Of a stretch of 25,124 nt of DNA, positions 23,991 through 25,124 are shown one piece after another. The stretch spans positions 1 to 25,124 of the IMG/VR virus record IMGVR_UViG_3300037264_007625. The stretch is one strand, 5' to 3'. The notes beneath the pieces were generated by a model. That model was not told the origin of the DNA and searched no databases. It saw nothing but the letters and a program-made list of their open reading frames with translations. The stretch comes from a virus. The translations under genes were made by a program, and so were the position numbers. Within the stretch, counting starts at the first letter, position 1; each line of letters starts with the position of its first letter.

Positions 23991-24356
23991 TTACCCAAGA
24001 ACTCTCTTCGCTATAGGGTAACTGGTACCCAGAAAAATATCAATTAATTTCATAGTACCTAATACAGCCATGGTGGCAGCTACAGCTTTTTGGCCAGTAC
24101 TTAATGAATTCCAATATTTTTCACCTGGTGTTAATTCGTTCATTTTTAAATTTTGTACTTTTTTTAACGAACTTTGTATATGTTGTTTAGATACTGGTTT
24201 ACCTCTTATTGTGGTCATCTCGGATACTGGTTTGCCTCTTATTGTAGTCGTTCTAGGCACTGGTTTACCTCTTACCGTGGTATTTCCAGCACTTCTACGT
24301 GTACCCCATCGCATTCCCACAACACCGACATGCTGCAAATATTCTTTATCAACCAT
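23991..24356 (-). CDS. HVGVxGMxWG-motif protein B with RGKPV repeats, unknown function
   Basis: A 121-residue basic protein. Residues 8-21 hold QHVGVVGMRWGTRR, the H-x-G-x-x-G-x-[KR]-W-G-x-R-R motif shared with the upstream gene and seen, in my knowledge, in many phage structural proteins without a known role. Residues 25-57 are three 11-residue repeats (NTTVRGKPVPR, TTTIRGKPVSE, MTTIRGKPVSK). Residues about 87-110 (GQKAVAATMAVLGTMKLIDI) are hydrophobic enough for one membrane helix. SD AAGGAG precedes ATG 24356. It lies directly upstream of the large terminase. It could be a head-internal or membrane-contacting protein; nothing in the sequence decides. Confidence 0.6.
   Translation of the reverse strand: MVDKEYLQHVGVVGMRWGTRRSAGNTTVRGKPVPRTTTIRGKPVSEMTTIRGKPVSKQHIQSSLKKVQNLKMNELTPGEKYWNSLSTGQKAVAATMAVLGTMKLIDIFLGTSYPIAKRVLG
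24186..24284 (-). repeat. Three 33-base tandem repeats coding for TTxRGKPV units
   Basis: Three adjoining 33-base units encode 11 residues each with the shared core T-T-[VI]-R-G-K-P-V. The period is exact across all three copies (for example the shared ACTGGTTT element recurs every 33 bases). They are coding repeats in an open frame, not a CRISPR. Confidence 0.85.
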
Positions 24357-24379
24357 CTAATAACTCCTTATTTAAAATT

Positions 24380-24853
24380 TTATACGATCATGTCACCAAC
24401 AGCAGCTAAAAGATCTTCAACTTTATTTTGAACTCTTGTCATTCTATCTTTACTTCGTTTAATATCTTTTACTTTAATACTTCCCTTAAAAAAATTTTCC
24501 CAGTATTGTCTATCTTTTTTAACACTAAATTTCTTTCCACGTCGTGCTGCACTAGTTATTCCTTCTTGAACTAAACTATCAATTGCACCCTTCACATCTT
24601 TTGAACGCTTTCTAGCTTGTTCTAGATTCTTTTTAAAACGTTCTCTTTCTTTCGCTTTTACTGCTGTTCGTAATTCGTTAGCTTTTCCTTTTTCACTTAA
24701 AGCTTTTCGATGTGCACTTTCTGAAAGCCCTTTTAGACCTACTGATCCTAAATTCTTAGACCAACGTTCTGAAAGAGCTGAACGCCTATCAGCACGACGT
24801 ACCCCCCATTTCATTCCTATAACTCCAACATGTTCTAATTTATCATCTTTCAT
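24380..24853 (-). CDS. HVGVxGMxWG-motif protein A, highly basic, unknown function
   Basis: A 157-residue protein with the motif EHVGVIGMKWGVRR at residues 7-20 and a strongly basic, helical body rich in K, R, E and S (for example 'KAKERERFKKNLEQARKRSK', about 86-105). It ends in a short hydrophobic stretch (LLAAVGDMIV). SD AGGAGG lies in the last codons of the upstream gene, about 11 bases before the ATG. The motif and position just before a second motif protein and the terminase suggest a head-related phage protein, perhaps one that binds DNA or scaffold given its charge. I cannot name a function. Confidence 0.6.
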   Translation of the reverse strand: MKDDKLEHVGVIGMKWGVRRADRRSALSERWSKNLGSVGLKGLSESAHRKALSEKGKANELRTAVKAKERERFKKNLEQARKRSKDVKGAIDSLVQEGITSAARRGKKFSVKKDRQYWENFFKGSIKVKDIKRSKDRMTRVQNKVEDLLAAVGDMIV

Positions 24854-24859
24854 AATATT

Positions 24860-25124
24860 TTATCCTCCTAAGACGGCTTTAGCGGCTACAAGAGCAGCTT
24901 TACGAGCTACGGCATACTCGAGTACTTTTTTGCCAGTAACAGCTAATACAGTTACAGAACCAATTATTCCTGCTGTTTTAGCAACTCCTGAAAATACACC
25001 TTCAATTTTTTTCTTACCCTTAGCAACTTTAGTAGGATTAAGATCTTTATAACGTTTTTCAAGTTCCATACGTTTAGCAATTTTTTGAAGTTCTTCATTG
25101 CTTAATTCACCTGCACGCTTTGCT
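24860..25124 (-). CDS. Phage structural-type protein, C-terminal part (5' end cut)
   Basis: The frame is open to the right edge: the codons before an internal Met at 25069 read AKRAGELSNEELQKIAKR, so the visible 87 residues are the C-terminal part of a longer gene. 'LSNEELQKIAKRMELEKRYK' is a pattern I know from longer phage proteins that also carry the H-x-G-x-x-G-x-K-W-G motif at their start, often followed by a 'NPDGxLTxxGxxRY' box; if so, this is a third motif gene. Residues after 'DLNPTKVAKGKKKIEG' are small and hydrophobic (GVAKTAGIIGSVTVLAVTGK), possibly one membrane helix, ending KAVLGG. Confidence 0.6.
   Translation of the reverse strand, partial: AKRAGELSNEELQKIAKRMELEKRYKDLNPTKVAKGKKKIEGVFSGVAKTAGIIGSVTVLAVTGKKVLEYAVARKAALVAAKAVLGG

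Noticed and set aside
24186-24284. 33-base period repeats as a possible CRISPR array.
   Set aside because: The copies adjoin without unique spacers, keep an open frame and encode a clear 11-residue peptide repeat.
1-25124. tRNA genes, integrase and attachment sites, insertion sequences.
   Set aside because: I looked on both strands and saw no cloverleaf-like sequence, recombinase or transposase motifs, or terminal inverted repeats; the window is filled by late genes.

Overview
The window is a stretch of a tailed-phage (siphovirus) genome or prophage. It holds most of the late morphogenesis region: packaging, head, head-to-tail connection, tail and the start of lysis. Every gene I can support is on the minus strand, so transcription runs from position 25124 towards 1. 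Genes are packed with gaps of a few bases or ATGA-type overlaps, and no gene-free stretch exceeds 100 bases. The DNA is A+T-rich, most genes have strong Shine-Dalgarno (SD) sites, and the protein families (HK97-type terminase, portal, protease and capsid; siphoviral Dit; ReqiPepy6 Gp37-like hub; a holin of the small Firmicutes type) point to a low-G+C Gram-positive host (Bacillota). The exact host cannot be read from the sequence. TAA, TAG and TGA all serve as stops, so there is no sign of code reassignment.

Layout in order of transcription. (1) 25124-23991: three small basic genes of unknown role; two carry an H-V-G-V-x-G-M-[KR]-W-G-x-R-R motif at the N-terminus, and the third is cut by the window edge. 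(2) 23985-22240: large terminase. (3) 22214-15074: an unusual block between terminase and portal. It holds a beta-rich structural protein, a GT-A-type glycosyltransferase, a glycine-rich protein, a 1135-residue SGNH-esterase/repeat fibre protein, a small all-beta protein, a Lys/Val-repeat protein and a 311-residue beta-repeat protein. (4) 15007-11939: portal, then a single gene fusing the HK97 prohead protease to the major capsid protein, with a well-formed internal translation start at the capsid boundary. (5) 11920-10621: head closure, tail terminator and tail tube, ending in an intrinsic terminator. (6) 10555-10256: a DUF4406 gene (nucleoside 2-deoxyribosyltransferase-like fold), an apparent cargo gene. 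(7) 10235-3460: two tail-assembly chaperone genes, an HK97 gp10-like protein, the tape measure and Dit. (8) 3457-984: tail hub (Gp37/Tal-like) and a baseplate/receptor-binding-type protein. (9) 975-1: two small membrane proteins and the N-terminus of a holin.

Together these genes would package DNA, build and mature an HK97-type head, attach a long non-contractile tail (1505-residue tape measure) and start lysis. The small terminase and the endolysin are not in the window and are expected beyond the right and left edges respectively.

The least ordinary part is the terminase-portal block. The glycosyltransferase lies directly upstream of, and overlaps, two putative surface-fibre genes that share a 20-22-residue repeat unit (about 24 copies in one, one copy at the C-terminus of the other). 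I infer a decoration or fibre module, possibly glycosylated, with polysaccharide-esterase activity. Other points of interest are the protease-capsid fusion with an internal start, the chaperone pair lying in one reading frame separated by a single TAG, and the paired HVGVxGMxWG genes.
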